64,000 nucleotides of DNA from Marinobacterium arenosum. GTDB taxonomy: Bacteria; Pseudomonadota; Gammaproteobacteria; Pseudomonadales; Balneatricaceae. A model generated the notes under the pieces. The model did not search any database. It was not told where the DNA came from and saw nothing but the letters and a program-made list of their open reading frames with translations. The translations under genes and the position numbers were made by a program. Below, piece after piece: positions 7,577 to 17,430 of the stretch; position 1 is the stretch's first letter; each line of letters starts with the position of its first letter. Location of the stretch: NCBI RefSeq assembly GCF_019795155.1, contig NZ_JAILYN010000018.1:22728-86727 (forward strand), read 5' to 3'.

Positions 7577-7803
7577 TTGTAGGGTGGGCACGTTTTTTGT
7601 GCCCACGCGGTGCCAGTTCCGCTGACGCAGATTTTGCTTGCTAATCTGCGATGAACCTTTTGTGTCTGAGCGACAAGCGACATGCCTTGTAGGGTGGCAC
7701 GTTTTTGTGCCCACACGGCGCTTGATCATCTGATGTAGATGTTTCCCGCTAAAGCGCGAAGACCCTTTTTATGCCTGAGCGACAAACGACAAGCGTAGCC
7801 TGT
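7577..7803 (+). repeat. intergenic direct repeats (TGTAGGGTGG hairpin units)
   Basis: The 416-bp gap 7452-7867 holds no gene. After the terminator it contains two related hairpin units at 7577-7610 and 7687-7718. Each begins TTGTAGGGTGG and has the inverted words GGGCACG or GGCACG and GTGCCCAC. Two copies of TGAGCGACAARCGAC lie at 7667-7681 and 7776-7790. The unit order is hairpin, spacer, GCGACAA word, then repeated, so the block looks like a ~110-bp duplication that has diverged. CCGCTAAAGCGCGAAGA at 7748-7764 recurs at 36160-36176. Confidence 0.75.
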
Positions 7804-7867
7804 CGCTTTATCGCAGGAGCACTGCAGAGCGCTGGATAGCCCTACTGCAGTGTTCTTTTCTAGTGCA

Positions 7868-9238
7868 TTAGGATGGATTGGCGGCCGCTGCGGCCTTGGC
7901 CGGTCGGCGACGACGTGGGCGGCGCCGCTTGCTGGCCGTGGTGTTTTCCGCGCTTGCAGCCTGCTGAGAGGCACCTTGCGAATTTCGCTTGCCCTGCTGA
8001 CCGGCGGGGCGGTTGGTGGCTTTGCCTGCATTCGCGGGCTTGCCCGATGAGCGGCGACGTCGATTGGCCGGTTTCGCGGCCGGCTCCGCCTCGGTCGGTG
8101 CCGTCTGGCTGGGTTCGAAACCGCTGACCGGGTCGGCCGGCAGTTTCAGCCGCACCAGTCTCTCGATGTCCAGCAGCAGCTTCTGCTCGTCGGCACAAAC
8201 CAGCGAGTAGGCGTGTCCCTGGGTGCCGGCCCGGCCGGTACGGCCGATACGGTGAACATAGTCGGCCGGCACGTTCGGCAGCTCGTAATTGACCACCTGC
8301 GGCAACTGCGCGATATCCAGGCCGCGTGCGGCGATATCGGTGGCCACCAATACCCGCACCTTGCCGTTCTTGAAGCTGCTCAGCGCGCGTTGGCGGGCGT
8401 TCTGGCTCTTGTTGCCATGAATCGCTTCGGCACTGATATTGGTATCCACCAGTTTCTTGGCCAGTTGGTTGGCGCCTCGCTTGGTGCGGGTGAATACCAG
8501 CGTCTGCTGCCAGTCGTGGCGCTCGATCAGGTGGCTCAGCAGGGCAGCCTTACGCCCTTTGTCGACCGGGTAGACCCGCTGTTGTACGGTCTGCGCGGTG
8601 GCGTTCGGCGGATTGACCTCGACTTTCACCGGATCGTTCAGCAGGCCTTCGGTCAGTTTGCGGATTTCGCCGGAGAAGGTGGCCGAGAACATCAGGTTCT
8701 GTCGTTGCGGCGGCAACAGCGCCAGGATTCGACGGATATCGTGGATAAAGCCCATATCCAGCATCCGGTCCGCTTCGTCCAATACCAGCATCTCCAGCTG
8801 GTCGAACTGGACCGCGCCCTGTCTTTGCAGATCCAGCAGCCGGCCGGGCGTGGCGACCAGCAAGTCGACGCCGCGGGCCAGCAGTTCAAGTTGAGGCTTG
8901 GCCGAAACGCCGCCGAAGATTACCCCGGAACTCAGTTTCAGGTGTTTGCCGTAGTGGTGCGCATTGTCGCCCACCTGGCCGGCCAGTTCGCGGGTCGGCG
9001 TCAATACCAGCGCGCGTACCGCGTTGCGCTTCGCCCGCTTGCCGGCGGACAGGCGCTGTAGCATCGGCAGGGTGAAGGCGGCGGTCTTGCCGGTGCCGGT
9101 CTGGGCGGCGGCCATCACATCGCGGCCATCCAGTACGGCGGGAATAGCCTGGGCCTGGACCGGGGAGGGGGTGTTATAACCCTTTTCATCGATTGCACGA
9201 AGCAGTGGCTCGGCCAGGCCGAGAGCGGAAAAAGTCAT
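7868..9238 (-). CDS. rhlE: DEAD-box ATP-dependent RNA helicase RhlE
   Basis: A 456-residue DEAD-box helicase. RecA-like domain 1 (about 1-210) carries the Q motif ([19 protein letters not shown], then [10 protein letters not shown]), Walker [15 protein letters not shown], the DEAD box ([13 protein letters not shown]) and SAT (FSATFS). Domain 2 (about 215-375) carries [12 protein letters not shown] and [10 protein letters not shown]. The last ~80 residues are a basic, Ala/Arg/Pro-rich unstructured tail ([20 protein letters not shown]) of the kind that tethers RhlE to RNA. It likely acts in RNA turnover and ribosome assembly. It stands alone and no terminator is obvious before the repeat block. 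Confidence 0.95.
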   Translation of the reverse strand: MTFSALGLAEPLLRAIDEKGYNTPSPVQAQAIPAVLDGRDVMAAAQTGTGKTAAFTLPMLQRLSAGKRAKRNAVRALVLTPTRELAGQVGDNAHHYGKHLKLSSGVIFGGVSAKPQLELLARGVDLLVATPGRLLDLQRQGAVQFDQLEMLVLDEADRMLDMGFIHDIRRILALLPPQRQNLMFSATFSGEIRKLTEGLLNDPVKVEVNPPNATAQTVQQRVYPVDKGRKAALLSHLIERHDWQQTLVFTRTKRGANQLAKKLVDTNISAEAIHGNKSQNARQRALSSFKNGKVRVLVATDIAARGLDIAQLPQVVNYELPNVPADYVHRIGRTGRAGTQGHAYSLVCADEQKLLLDIERLVRLKLPADPVSGFEPSQTAPTEAEPAAKPANRRRRSSGKPANAGKATNRPAGQQGKRNSQGASQQAASAENTTASKRRRPRRRRPAKAAAAANPS

Positions 9239-9440
9239 CAGGATATTGCTTTACTCTGGTGGATCGGCTGGTCCATGCGGCCAACGGATCGGGTAGGAGG
9301 GATAAACGTGACGCTAGCATACGCTAATCGGCCGCAGAATTCGATGCTCGACTGCTCAAATTGGTCGTCGACGCCGCGAAATGTTGCCGATAAGGCCCGG
9401 ATGGAGGCCGGCCAGGGCCTTCATCCGGGTAATAATGGGA

Positions 9441-11171
9441 CTAGGGCTGGTAACTGGCTGGGTTGTTCTGGTCCATGGCTGGTGAGTAGCTGTAAGGTGC
9501 CAGCTGGATATCCTGAACGGTGAATGTATAGCTTGTCGGTTGCGGATTACGTAGTTTGTAAACGGCCTTACCATTGCCGTCGGTGGTGCCCTGGCTGCCT
9601 TCGAAGTTGCAACCAAAAATCGAGCACATGGAAACGGATAGTGTGGCCCCGCTGGCGGGCGCATCGCTGGCTTCGGCGATACCATCTCCATCCGAATCCC
9701 ACTTGATATAGACCGAGGTGTTCAGGGTCTTGCCCTTGAGTGAGAACTGGATATCCCAAACGTACAGAGCATCGTTTGAAGGTGGTGGCTGGCCGCCGGC
9801 GCCATTGACAGCGTTGGCCAGGTTGAGGCGGCCAAACTGGCTCCAGGCCAGCATATTCTGGCCCAGAGTACCGACGCTGTCGGCGTTGTTTTCCAGCAGG
9901 GTGCGAATCTGCTGATTATCGGCACTGCCGCCCAGCAGGGTCTTCAGCAGTGCAGCGGCGCCGCTGACCAGGGGGACCGCCATCGAGGTGCCGGACTGCC
10001 AGGTGTAGCAACCCAGCGGATCATCCGGCGCAATGCCGCAACCGGCGGACGGGTAGGTGGCAAAACTCTCGCTGCCGGGTGCCAGCAGCGATATACAGTT
10101 GCCGAAGTTGGAGAAGCTGCTGAGATTGTCGAAGTGATCGCTGGCACCGACCGCGATCACCTCAGACAGCATGCCCGGGTAGTCGCAGCCATTGCGATAG
10201 TCGTTGCCGCCCGCGCCGATCATCACCACGCCTTGCGACGATGCCTGGCTGATCGCATCCTGTTCCGCCTGCGAGATGGTTGGGCCGCCGAAGCTCATGT
10301 TGATCACATCGTAACCCAGTTGGGTCGCCAGGTTGACAGCTTCGGCGATGGCCACGCTTTCACAGACGCCGACGGTGGGGAACGAGATCGGATAGCCGTA
10401 ACAGACCTTGAAGGAGCCCACCGGTGAATTGATCGCCACGCCGCTGACCCCGATATCATTGTTGAAACGCGCCGCCGCGATCCCGGCAACATGGGTGCCG
10501 TGGCCGATCAGGTCGCCGTTCGGGGCGCCTATACCGGCGACCAGGTTGACGTCGTAATCGCAGTTCAGGTCGACGTGGGCGCATTCGACGCCGGAGTCGA
10601 GGATCGCAATACGGCTGGGTGGGCAGCTGGCGGCATCCGGACAGCTTGCCAGAAAGCCGTCCCAGCCTTCGGGAGCGTCGATGTCGGCGTCCGCCAGGCC
10701 GTTATAGAGCGGCGCAATCAGTTGCAGCGTGATCGGGTCAAGCATTGCGCCGAAACCCTGGCCGCTGTTGTGTAGTCCCCACTGCTCCTTGAAGTAATCG
10801 CCCACGCCGTCTGGCGGTGGCGGTTCCTGGCCCTCGTCAGGGATTACGAAGGTGCGATAGAAATTCGGTTCCGCATAACGGACATTCGGATTTTTCCCGT
10901 AGCGGTCTATGGTGGCCTGCACGCTGTTGGCGGGCACCGAGACCAGTGCGGCATTCAGTGTCGGAATCGTCCGGATGACGCGGCTGCCGGCCTGGCTATG
11001 GGCGGCACGTTTGTCAGCGGCGGCGGTGCCGGGCTGAAAGACCACCACTACCTGGTCTGGCGCGAATGGCGGCGGCATCACCGGCGGGCCGGCAAATGCG
11101 GGGGCAGATAGCAGCAGGGACAGTAAACCGGTTAGCGCGATCCATGCGGCTGAGCGGGCAATCAGGAACAT
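9441..11171 (-). CDS. secreted S8 (subtilisin-like) serine protease
   Basis: A 576-residue secreted protease: signal peptide (1-27), an inhibitor I9-like propeptide (about 38-105, DQVVVVFQPG to NVRYAEPNF), the S8 catalytic domain (about 125-440) and a ~110-residue C-terminal beta-type domain. The triad is complete: Asp192 (AILDSGVE), His224 (GHGTHVAG) and Ser396 (SGTSMAVP), with the oxyanion Asn323 (GAGGND). The catalytic domain has many Cys (CPDAASC, CAHVDLNC, CDY, GNC, CGI, GCYTW), suggesting disulfide stabilisation in an extracellular setting. The C-terminal domain contains IKWDSDGDGIAEA, which looks like a Ca-binding loop. It probably processes external protein for nutrition; a more specific role is not shown. 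Confidence 0.95.
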   Translation of the reverse strand: MFLIARSAAWIALTGLLSLLLSAPAFAGPPVMPPPFAPDQVVVVFQPGTAAADKRAAHSQAGSRVIRTIPTLNAALVSVPANSVQATIDRYGKNPNVRYAEPNFYRTFVIPDEGQEPPPPDGVGDYFKEQWGLHNSGQGFGAMLDPITLQLIAPLYNGLADADIDAPEGWDGFLASCPDAASCPPSRIAILDSGVECAHVDLNCDYDVNLVAGIGAPNGDLIGHGTHVAGIAAARFNNDIGVSGVAINSPVGSFKVCYGYPISFPTVGVCESVAIAEAVNLATQLGYDVINMSFGGPTISQAEQDAISQASSQGVVMIGAGGNDYRNGCDYPGMLSEVIAVGASDHFDNLSSFSNFGNCISLLAPGSESFATYPSAGCGIAPDDPLGCYTWQSGTSMAVPLVSGAAALLKTLLGGSADNQQIRTLLENNADSVGTLGQNMLAWSQFGRLNLANAVNGAGGQPPPSNDALYVWDIQFSLKGKTLNTSVYIKWDSDGDGIAEASDAPASGATLSVSMCSIFGCNFEGSQGTTDGNGKAVYKLRNPQPTSYTFTVQDIQLAPYSYSPAMDQNNPASYQP

Positions 11172-11349
11172 GGTGTCACTCCTCGGGCCGGAAGACCTTC
11201 GCTTGTTGGCGGGTTTCAGCGGCTATAAACAGGCACGTATTGCACAGCCTAGCCGCTGGTGCACGCGCGTTCGGTACTATCTTGACTGTATGTTGTAATG
11301 ATCTTGCGAAAGGCGGATGCAAACCTGTAACAGATTTGGAGCAACCGGC

Positions 11350-11377
11350 GCCGGTGGCTAGAATAGCCGGCTTTTTT
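11350..11377 (+). terminator. possible terminator or attenuator before yacL
   Basis: GGCTA at 11356-11360, GAA loop, TAGCC at 11364-11368, extended by GCC/GGC across a bulge, then six T residues at 11372-11377. It ends only 15 bases before the yacL start, so it may cut off upstream read-through or attenuate yacL. Confidence 0.4.
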
Positions 11378-11392
11378 GCGGGGGGGCTTGGC

Positions 11393-11776
11393 ATGGAGTA
11401 CGAATTTGGCCGCGATATTATCGATCGGCCCTATGCCCGATTCAGTATGGGGCATGAAGCGTTCGGTCACTGGCTGGTGGATGAGCTGGGAGAGGATCAG
11501 GCCCGCTTGGCCGGCGTTCAGCAGCAGGTTGCGCGCCTGCTGGCCGGTCAGGGTTGGGAGTATGAGCTGGCGGGCCGGGAGTTCAGCCTGCAGTTGAGCC
11601 GGGATGAGGTCGTGGTGCGCTCCAATGCGCTGGGCTACGAGGTTGAATTGCCGCCCGAGGAGGATGAGGAGGAGCTGTCCTGCTACGACGATGAGTTGCA
11701 GGCTGGCTGCGGCTTGCAGGATTTCGCCGAGTTGCTGGTCGCCTGGCGGACCTTTCTGCAGGGCGACAGGGGGTGA
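11393..11776 (+). CDS. yacL: UPF0231 family protein YacL
   Basis: A 127-residue acidic protein matching E. coli YacL along its length: MEYEFGRDI start, FSMGHEAFGHWLVDE, VRSNALGYEVE, an acidic stretch PPEEDEEELSCYDDEL and the end GLQDFAELLVAWRTFL. The family is confined to gammaproteobacteria and its function is unknown. The start at 11393 is chosen because it matches the family N-terminus and follows a G-rich RBS; an open frame extending upstream to 11066 is read-through of intergenic DNA. Probably monocistronic. Confidence 0.92.
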   Translation: MEYEFGRDIIDRPYARFSMGHEAFGHWLVDELGEDQARLAGVQQQVARLLAGQGWEYELAGREFSLQLSRDEVVVRSNALGYEVELPPEEDEEELSCYDDELQAGCGLQDFAELLVAWRTFLQGDRG

Positions 11777-11971
11777 AATTTTACCCTGTCCGGCGGGTTG
11801 GGCCTGGGTCAATAAAGTGACACTTTTCGTTTCTCGTTTGCGATCGGATTTGATAGCGTTGCTTGAGAGCCATCAAGAACTGCAAGGGCGCAGCTGAGCC
11901 GGGCGAGGGGCCGGGTTCTGCAGGAAGGTGTAGCCTGCCGGGATGCGCTGCTCACGTATTGGAGTCTGGTC

Positions 11972-14900
11972 GTGAGTATCAGAAAACGCCTGATCGTTAT
12001 CTTTTTGCTGCTGGAGTTGATCCCGCTGGCGGCGATCTCCTATCTGACACTTAATCAGGCTGCGGAGCTGGGTGAATATGTCAGCCGTTTGCATGCCCAA
12101 CTGGTGGATAGCTTCAGGGGCATTACCCAGACCACCGGCGAGCGGCTGGTCAGGGATACCGAGCGGGCGCTGGATCACAGGTCCCGTGAAAATATCGAAC
12201 GGTTGACCACCGACACCGCCCGCCAGATTGCCGGGATTCTCTATCGGCGCGACCGCGATATCCAGGCGGCCGCCGCGCTTGACCCCGATTTAGACAGTTA
12301 CCGCCGTTTCCTGGCCGAGCGTCGAGAACTGCTGACTGAGCCTCCCGAGTTCCGCCTTAGCGAGGATGGCCGGCAGTGGCTGCCCGTTGAGCCGCCCGCC
12401 GCGGAGCCGCCTGCAGTGGCTGCCCCGCCAGGGGTTGCGTCGCTGTCCGACCTGAATGTCCGGCCGCCGGAGGTGGCGCGCAGGCGCCGCCCGGCACCGC
12501 TCTACCTGGAGATGACCTTCTTCGACCCGCAGGGACGCGAGCAGTTGAAAGTGGTCGAGTCAGAGCTGATGAGCGACCAGACGCGCGATATCAGCCAGCC
12601 GGCCAACACCTTCGTGCGTGCGGAGCGCTATTTCGAGCAGCTGGCGTCGCTTGAGGCCGGCGATATCTACGTGTCGGACCAGATCGGCGGCTATGTCGGC
12701 AGTACGTTCATCGGCCCGTATCTGCCGGAGCGGCTGGCGCAGGCCGGGCAGGTGTTCCAGCCTGAACAGGCGGCCTACGCCGGGCTGGAGAACCCGGTCG
12801 GACGGCGCTACCGCGGTCTGATCCGCTGGGTAACGCCGGTGGTCCGCAACGGTGTCAAGCTGGGCTACGTGTCGCTGGCGCTGGATCAGCGCCACCTGGC
12901 CGAGTTTACCGACTATCTGGTGCCGACCGAGCAGCGCTACGGCAGTGTCCCCGACCCGGCCAGCGGCAACTACGCGTTTCTGCTCGACCACAAGGGGCGC
13001 ACCATCCACCATCCGCGCCATTACCATATCGTCGGCTACGATCCGGCCAGCGGGGCCCCGGTGGCGCCCTGGTTGGATCAGCAAACTTACCAGGCCTGGC
13101 AGGCCAGCGGCCAGCCGATCGACCAGTTCCTGGCGGAGCAACCCGCCTTTCGCGACCAGTCGCTGGCCGTCAAGCCGGCCCTGGCACAGCTGCGCGCCGG
13201 CACCCTGGCCGCCGATTGCCGCCACCTGAACTTCGCCCCCCAGTGCAGCGGCTGGCAGCAGATCACCGAGCAGGGCGGTTCCGGCTCGTTCCGGATCTTC
13301 TGGGCGGGCCTGTGGAAGCTCAATACCGTCGCGGTGATCCCCTATTACACCGGGCAGTACAACAGCCAGCGCGGCTTTGGTTATATCACCATCGGGACCA
13401 ACAGCGAGCAGTTTCACAGTGCCGCCAACCGGGCCGGCGAGCAGCTGCTGGCCGAGCTGTCGGTGCTGCGCTCTGCCACCCAGGGTAACCTGTACCAAAG
13501 CCAGAAACAGATCGAGCAGTCGGTCGGTAACCTGAGCGTCTGGCTGGCCAGTGCGTTGCTGGTAATTATCGGACTGACCACGGTCGCCGCCTTCTGGTTG
13601 GCCTGGCAACTGGATCACCGGTTGCAGCCGCTGATCGACGGTATGAGACGCTTTGCCGGCGGTGAGACCGGCCGGCGGATTCCGGTCGGTTCGGCTGATG
13701 AATTGGGTCAGATCGCCGGCGCTTTCAACGAGATGGCCGATACCCTGGTCGAACGTGAGGCCGAATTGCGTAAATTCGCCTTTGCCACCCACCAGAGCCC
13801 GATGGTGGTGATGATCACCGGTCCGGACGGCCGTATTCAGTACACCAACGAGAAATTCAGTGAAACTTCCGGCTACAGTGCGGCGGAGGTGAAGGGGCGC
13901 AAACCGTCGATCCTGCGCAGCGGTCATACTCCGGACGAGGAATACCGTAAGCTGTGGCAGACGTTGCTGAGTGGCGAGATCTGGCGCGGCCGCTTCCGCA
14001 ACCGCCATAAGGACGGCTCGCTCTACTGGGAGGATGCGGTGATCGGCCCGGTGATGGACGACCAGGGCCGGGTCAGCCACTACATTGCGGTGAAGGAGGA
14101 TATCACCTGGCGGATCGAGCAGGAGCAGCATATCCATTACCTGGCGTTCCACGACGACCTGACCGGCCTGCCTAATCGCACCCTGGCGATGGAGCAGCTG
14201 GAGGCTGCCATCAAGCACGCCAAGCGCTACCGGCAGAGCTTTGCGGTGATGTTCATCGACCTGGACGATTTCAAGAACGTCAACGATACCCTGGGCCACG
14301 ATGCCGGTGATCAGCTGGTGGTGCAGGCCGCCGAACGGATCCGCCAGCGGGTGCGTGAAAGCGATACCGTGGCCCGGCTGGGCGGCGACGAGTTCCTGCT
14401 GATCATCAACGATACCCAGCAGGCGGCCAACGCCGGCATGTTGGCCGAACAATTGTTGGAGCAGATGCGTAAGCCGTTCCTGCTGGGTGACTACGAAGTC
14501 ACCGTTTCGGCCTGTATCGGTGTGGCCCTGTACAGTCAGCACGGCGACAGCAAGGAGCTGTTGCTCAAGAGCGCCGACACCGCGATGTATGCCGCCAAGA
14601 ACGCCGGCAAGAATACCTGGCGGTTGTTCCGTGACGAGATGAAGGGCCATATGGATGAGCGATTCGACCTGGAGCAGAAGTTGCGCCGGGCGCTGGCGAA
14701 TAATGAGCTGAGTCTGCACTACCAGCCGATCGTCGATGTCCGCCAGCGCAAGCTGTTGTCGGTGGAGGTGTTGCTGCGCTGGTTCACCGACGCGGGGCCG
14801 GTATCGCCGACCGACTTCATCCCGGTGGCGGAGCAGACCGGGATCATCAACGAGATCGACCGCTGGCTGGTGGCTGAGGTGTTCCGCCAGGTGACCAGCT

Positions 14901-15478
14901 GGGAAGCGCAGGGTTATCGCGAGTTCCAGGTGTCGATCAACGTGTCGCCGCGCCAGCTGGTCAGCGGAGCCTTTCTGGAGCAACTGAAACACAACCTGGC
15001 GCACTATCAACTGCCGCCGCAGCGCTTCATTATCGAGGTGACCGAAGGGGTGCTGATCAGCGACCCGGTACGGGCCCGGGAGATGCTGGAGGAGCTGCGG
15101 GCGCTGGATATCGCCATCGCCATCGACGATTTCGGTACCGGCTACTCATCGCTGGGCTATCTGAAGCATTATCCGTTCAATATCCTGAAGATCGACCGCG
15201 AATTTGTTCGTGACCTGGGCGACGATCCGGACGACGAGACCCTGGTCACCGCCATCGTTGCGCTGGGCAATAATCTGAAGCTGCGGGTGGTGGCAGAGGG
15301 GGTGGAGACCGTTGAACAGCTGCATTTCCTGCAACGGGCCGGCTGTCATGCGGTACAGGGCTATCTGACCGGTCGACCGCAGCCGGCGTATGAACTGGCC
15401 GGGCTGCTGGCTTGCGGGGCTTTGCTTGATGGGGTGGAAGATTATTGCCAGCGGCAGGTGGATATGGTGGCTGACTAG
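11972..15478 (+). CDS. Cache-HAMP-PAS-GGDEF-EAL membrane sensor for c-di-GMP
   Basis: A 1168-residue protein starting at GTG (TTGGAG 10 bases upstream). Layout: TM1 about 6-26, a very large periplasmic sensor region of about 490 residues with a Pro-rich segment near 140-165, TM2 about 523-545, HAMP about 547-600, PAS about 605-725 (QYTNEKFSETSGYSAAEVKG, then the PAC part), GGDEF about 735-895 with intact RLGGDEFLLI, EAL about 905-1155. The EAL domain keeps the catalytic Glu (SVEVLLRW), NVSPRQL and DDFGTGYSSL with KIDREFV. Both synthesis and breakdown of c-di-GMP are therefore possible. The periplasmic region is longer than an ordinary double Cache, so a second domain may be present. It is transcribed alone. 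Confidence 0.95.
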   Translation: MSIRKRLIVIFLLLELIPLAAISYLTLNQAAELGEYVSRLHAQLVDSFRGITQTTGERLVRDTERALDHRSRENIERLTTDTARQIAGILYRRDRDIQAAAALDPDLDSYRRFLAERRELLTEPPEFRLSEDGRQWLPVEPPAAEPPAVAAPPGVASLSDLNVRPPEVARRRRPAPLYLEMTFFDPQGREQLKVVESELMSDQTRDISQPANTFVRAERYFEQLASLEAGDIYVSDQIGGYVGSTFIGPYLPERLAQAGQVFQPEQAAYAGLENPVGRRYRGLIRWVTPVVRNGVKLGYVSLALDQRHLAEFTDYLVPTEQRYGSVPDPASGNYAFLLDHKGRTIHHPRHYHIVGYDPASGAPVAPWLDQQTYQAWQASGQPIDQFLAEQPAFRDQSLAVKPALAQLRAGTLAADCRHLNFAPQCSGWQQITEQGGSGSFRIFWAGLWKLNTVAVIPYYTGQYNSQRGFGYITIGTNSEQFHSAANRAGEQLLAELSVLRSATQGNLYQSQKQIEQSVGNLSVWLASALLVIIGLTTVAAFWLAWQLDHRLQPLIDGMRRFAGGETGRRIPVGSADELGQIAGAFNEMADTLVEREAELRKFAFATHQSPMVVMITGPDGRIQYTNEKFSETSGYSAAEVKGRKPSILRSGHTPDEEYRKLWQTLLSGEIWRGRFRNRHKDGSLYWEDAVIGPVMDDQGRVSHYIAVKEDITWRIEQEQHIHYLAFHDDLTGLPNRTLAMEQLEAAIKHAKRYRQSFAVMFIDLDDFKNVNDTLGHDAGDQLVVQAAERIRQRVRESDTVARLGGDEFLLIINDTQQAANAGMLAEQLLEQMRKPFLLGDYEVTVSACIGVALYSQHGDSKELLLKSADTAMYAAKNAGKNTWRLFRDEMKGHMDERFDLEQKLRRALANNELSLHYQPIVDVRQRKLLSVEVLLRWFTDAGPVSPTDFIPVAEQTGIINEIDRWLVAEVFRQVTSWEAQGYREFQVSINVSPRQLVSGAFLEQLKHNLAHYQLPPQRFIIEVTEGVLISDPVRAREMLEELRALDIAIAIDDFGTGYSSLGYLKHYPFNILKIDREFVRDLGDDPDDETLVTAIVALGNNLKLRVVAEGVETVEQLHFLQRAGCHAVQGYLTGRPQPAYELAGLLACGALLDGVEDYCQRQVDMVAD

Positions 15479-15503
15479 CGGCTAATTTGCCGATACCGCC
15501 GTA

Positions 15504-15529
15504 CCGCAGACGCACAGCGGCGTCTGCGG
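15504..15529. terminator. GC-rich hairpin between convergent genes
   Basis: CCGCAGACGC (15504-15513) and GCGTCTGCGG (15520-15529) are perfectly complementary around a 6-base loop. There is no T-tract, so it is a stem that could slow transcription from both convergent genes, or protect the 3' end, rather than a canonical terminator. Confidence 0.45.
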
Positions 15530-15539
15530 CGGATCGGGC

Positions 15540-15944
15540 TCAGCTTTCCAGCCAGACATCCTTGGCCCAGTGCCAGATAGAACTCCAGCACTGTGACTCG
15601 TCGAGTTCGCCGTCCTGCCAGAACAGGATCTCGCCCTCCTGCGAGATACAGTAGTAGGCACCGTTAGCCTCGCAGACCGGGATCAGTTCGCGCGGTACGC
15701 CAAGCGACCAGGCGGTGGCGGCCACCTCCGGCAGGTAGGTGTGGGATTGCGGGTCGGCCACGGTGACCGGTTCGATCGAACCGTAGATCACATCGCTGAC
15801 TTTTAGCAGGAACTCGCGGTACTCGTGCGGCAGCTGGATCAGGATCTGCTCCTCAATCTCCACCAACTGGTCTTCGTCCGGCAGTTCCAGCGGCATCAGC
15901 ACATCGGCATTGTTTTCACGCAGGGCCAGGTAAACGTCTTCCAT
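15540..15944 (-). CDS. SMI1/KNR4 (SUKH) family protein
   Basis: A 134-residue acidic protein. IEEQILIQLPHEYREFLLKV is the SUKH core (helix, LP.EYREFL), followed by PELPE-like SHTYLPEVAATAW, then PVCEANGAYYCI and ILFWQDGELDESQCW. SUKH proteins occur as immunity proteins to polymorphic toxins and also as solitary housekeeping proteins. No toxin gene or Rhs/LXG element lies nearby, so the solitary form is favoured. It is convergent with the large GGDEF-EAL gene, with the hairpin at 15504-15529 between them. Confidence 0.88.
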   Translation of the reverse strand: MEDVYLALRENNADVLMPLELPDEDQLVEIEEQILIQLPHEYREFLLKVSDVIYGSIEPVTVADPQSHTYLPEVAATAWSLGVPRELIPVCEANGAYYCISQEGEILFWQDGELDESQCWSSIWHWAKDVWLES

Positions 15945-16023
15945 CGCGAACGCTCTTCAAATTTGCGGTTAACGCACAAGTTTAGCACCCTCGCAGGCGG
16001 CGCTGGAATCATCGATATGGCGG

Positions 16024-17187
16024 TCAGCTAGCCGCTTTGCGCAGCGCCAGGCGGGTCAGTACCGGGCCGAGCAGCTCGAACAGTACCGTGGTGCCGATCA
16101 CGATCGACAGGCAGAGCTGACGATACTCGGGAAACTGGTTGGCGGCGACCAGCGCCATCCCCACCGGTACGCCCGCTTGCGGCAGCATGGCGATACCGAT
16201 CCAGCGCCGGGTGGCTGCGGGAGCTCCGCTGAGCGATCCGCCGAGCCAGCCGCCGACGATTTTTCCCAACGTGCGACAGAGGACATACGTTAGCCCGATT
16301 GCGCCGAGTTGTTGCAGTAGCTCGATATCCAGCGAGGCGCCGGCCAGCACGAAAAAGATCACCATGAGCGGCCATTCGATATTCTCGATCTCATGAAAGG
16401 CGTAGTCATGGTGCGAAGCCAGGTTGGCGATCAGCATACCCATCGCCATCGAGGCGATCAGGAAGGACACCTCCAGCCAGATGGCCAGGCCGCCGCACAG
16501 CAACACCAGCCCCAGCGCCTCGGTCAGTAGTGGCTGGCCCGGTCGGAGCCGACCGGTCAGGTAGCTGGCCGGTAAGCCCAGTGCCAGCCCCAGTGCCAGC
16601 GCGCCGCCGATCTCATAACCGGCCTGCAGCAGCGGCGATGCCGCGTCCGCGCCACCGTTGATCGACGTGATCCAGGCCATCGACAGGCTGAACAGCAACA
16701 GGGCCCAGATATCGTCAATTGCCACGATCAGCAACAGCAGGTTGGCGAACGGTTTCGGGCTACCGGAGCTGAGTACCGTATCGACGGTGGCGGCCGGGGC
16801 GGTGGCGGCGGCGATGCAGCCCAGCAGCAGCGCCACCGGAAACGGAAGGCCCAGCAAAATCAATCCTGCCAGCACGGTCAGCGAGGTGAGCAGAGCGGCT
16901 GTTATAGAGATGAACAGTAGCTGAGCACGGTTGCGGGACAGGCTATCCCGGGTCAGCCGGCCACCGAGCAGGAAACCGATCATCAACAGCGCCATGTCGG
17001 TGATCAGTTCAAAGCGATCGAGAAAGAACGCTGGAATCAGCGCCAGTCCCTGGTCACCGATCAGTATGCCGAACAACAGCAGCAGGGTCACCCGTGGCAG
17101 GAAGGTGTGCCGGCCAAGAAAGTCTGTTGCCAGTCCCAGCAACAGGATGCCGCCCACAGCAATCAGAAATTCGGCGGTGTAGAACAT
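16024..17187 (-). CDS. cation:proton antiporter (CPA2/KefB-like, no regulatory domain)
   Basis: A 387-residue membrane protein with about 12 hydrophobic segments, matching the Na_H_Exchanger fold. Family marks are the GFLLGGRLTR element, the TAPAATVDTV loop, the paired acids in LIVAIDDIWALLLF (about residue 156-162) that carry cation and protons, and GASLDIELL in a later helix. It ends after the transport domain (RLALRKAAS), lacking the RCK (TrkA-N) domain of KefB/KefC, so gating by NAD or glutathione is not expected. The substrate, Na+ or K+ against H+, is not decidable. It is transcribed away from the sigma-54-driven dehydrogenase gene. Confidence 0.9.
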   Translation of the reverse strand: MFYTAEFLIAVGGILLLGLATDFLGRHTFLPRVTLLLLFGILIGDQGLALIPAFFLDRFELITDMALLMIGFLLGGRLTRDSLSRNRAQLLFISITAALLTSLTVLAGLILLGLPFPVALLLGCIAAATAPAATVDTVLSSGSPKPFANLLLLIVAIDDIWALLLFSLSMAWITSINGGADAASPLLQAGYEIGGALALGLALGLPASYLTGRLRPGQPLLTEALGLVLLCGGLAIWLEVSFLIASMAMGMLIANLASHHDYAFHEIENIEWPLMVIFFVLAGASLDIELLQQLGAIGLTYVLCRTLGKIVGGWLGGSLSGAPAATRRWIGIAMLPQAGVPVGMALVAANQFPEYRQLCLSIVIGTTVLFELLGPVLTRLALRKAAS

Positions 17188-17430
17188 CTGCCGCTCCCCG
17201 CAGATCTATTCATAGCAGTATAGAAAGTTCGGCTGTCGGGCGGGCGGCTCGCCTGATGTTTTGCTGATCTGTATCAGCTGCCGTCAATGGGTGCGGCCGG
17301 GCGCTGCATCGGGGCTGGCTAACACTCACTGGACAGATCTGTCTCGATATTCAGTCGATAGTGTCTGGTTTTGCCGGAGCCTGTCTTTTTTGTTTTTGTA
17401 ACTATTTGTTTAGTAAGGAATAAATATATA

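Noticed and set aside
12560..15010. 816-codon open frame on the minus strand
   Set aside because: It lies wholly antisense to the GGDEF-EAL gene, has Gln/His/Arg-rich composition and no domain; a shadow of GC-rich codons.
15540..15944. toxin-antitoxin or polymorphic-toxin immunity locus around the SUKH gene
   Set aside because: No toxin, Rhs or secretion gene lies near; the gene is solitary.
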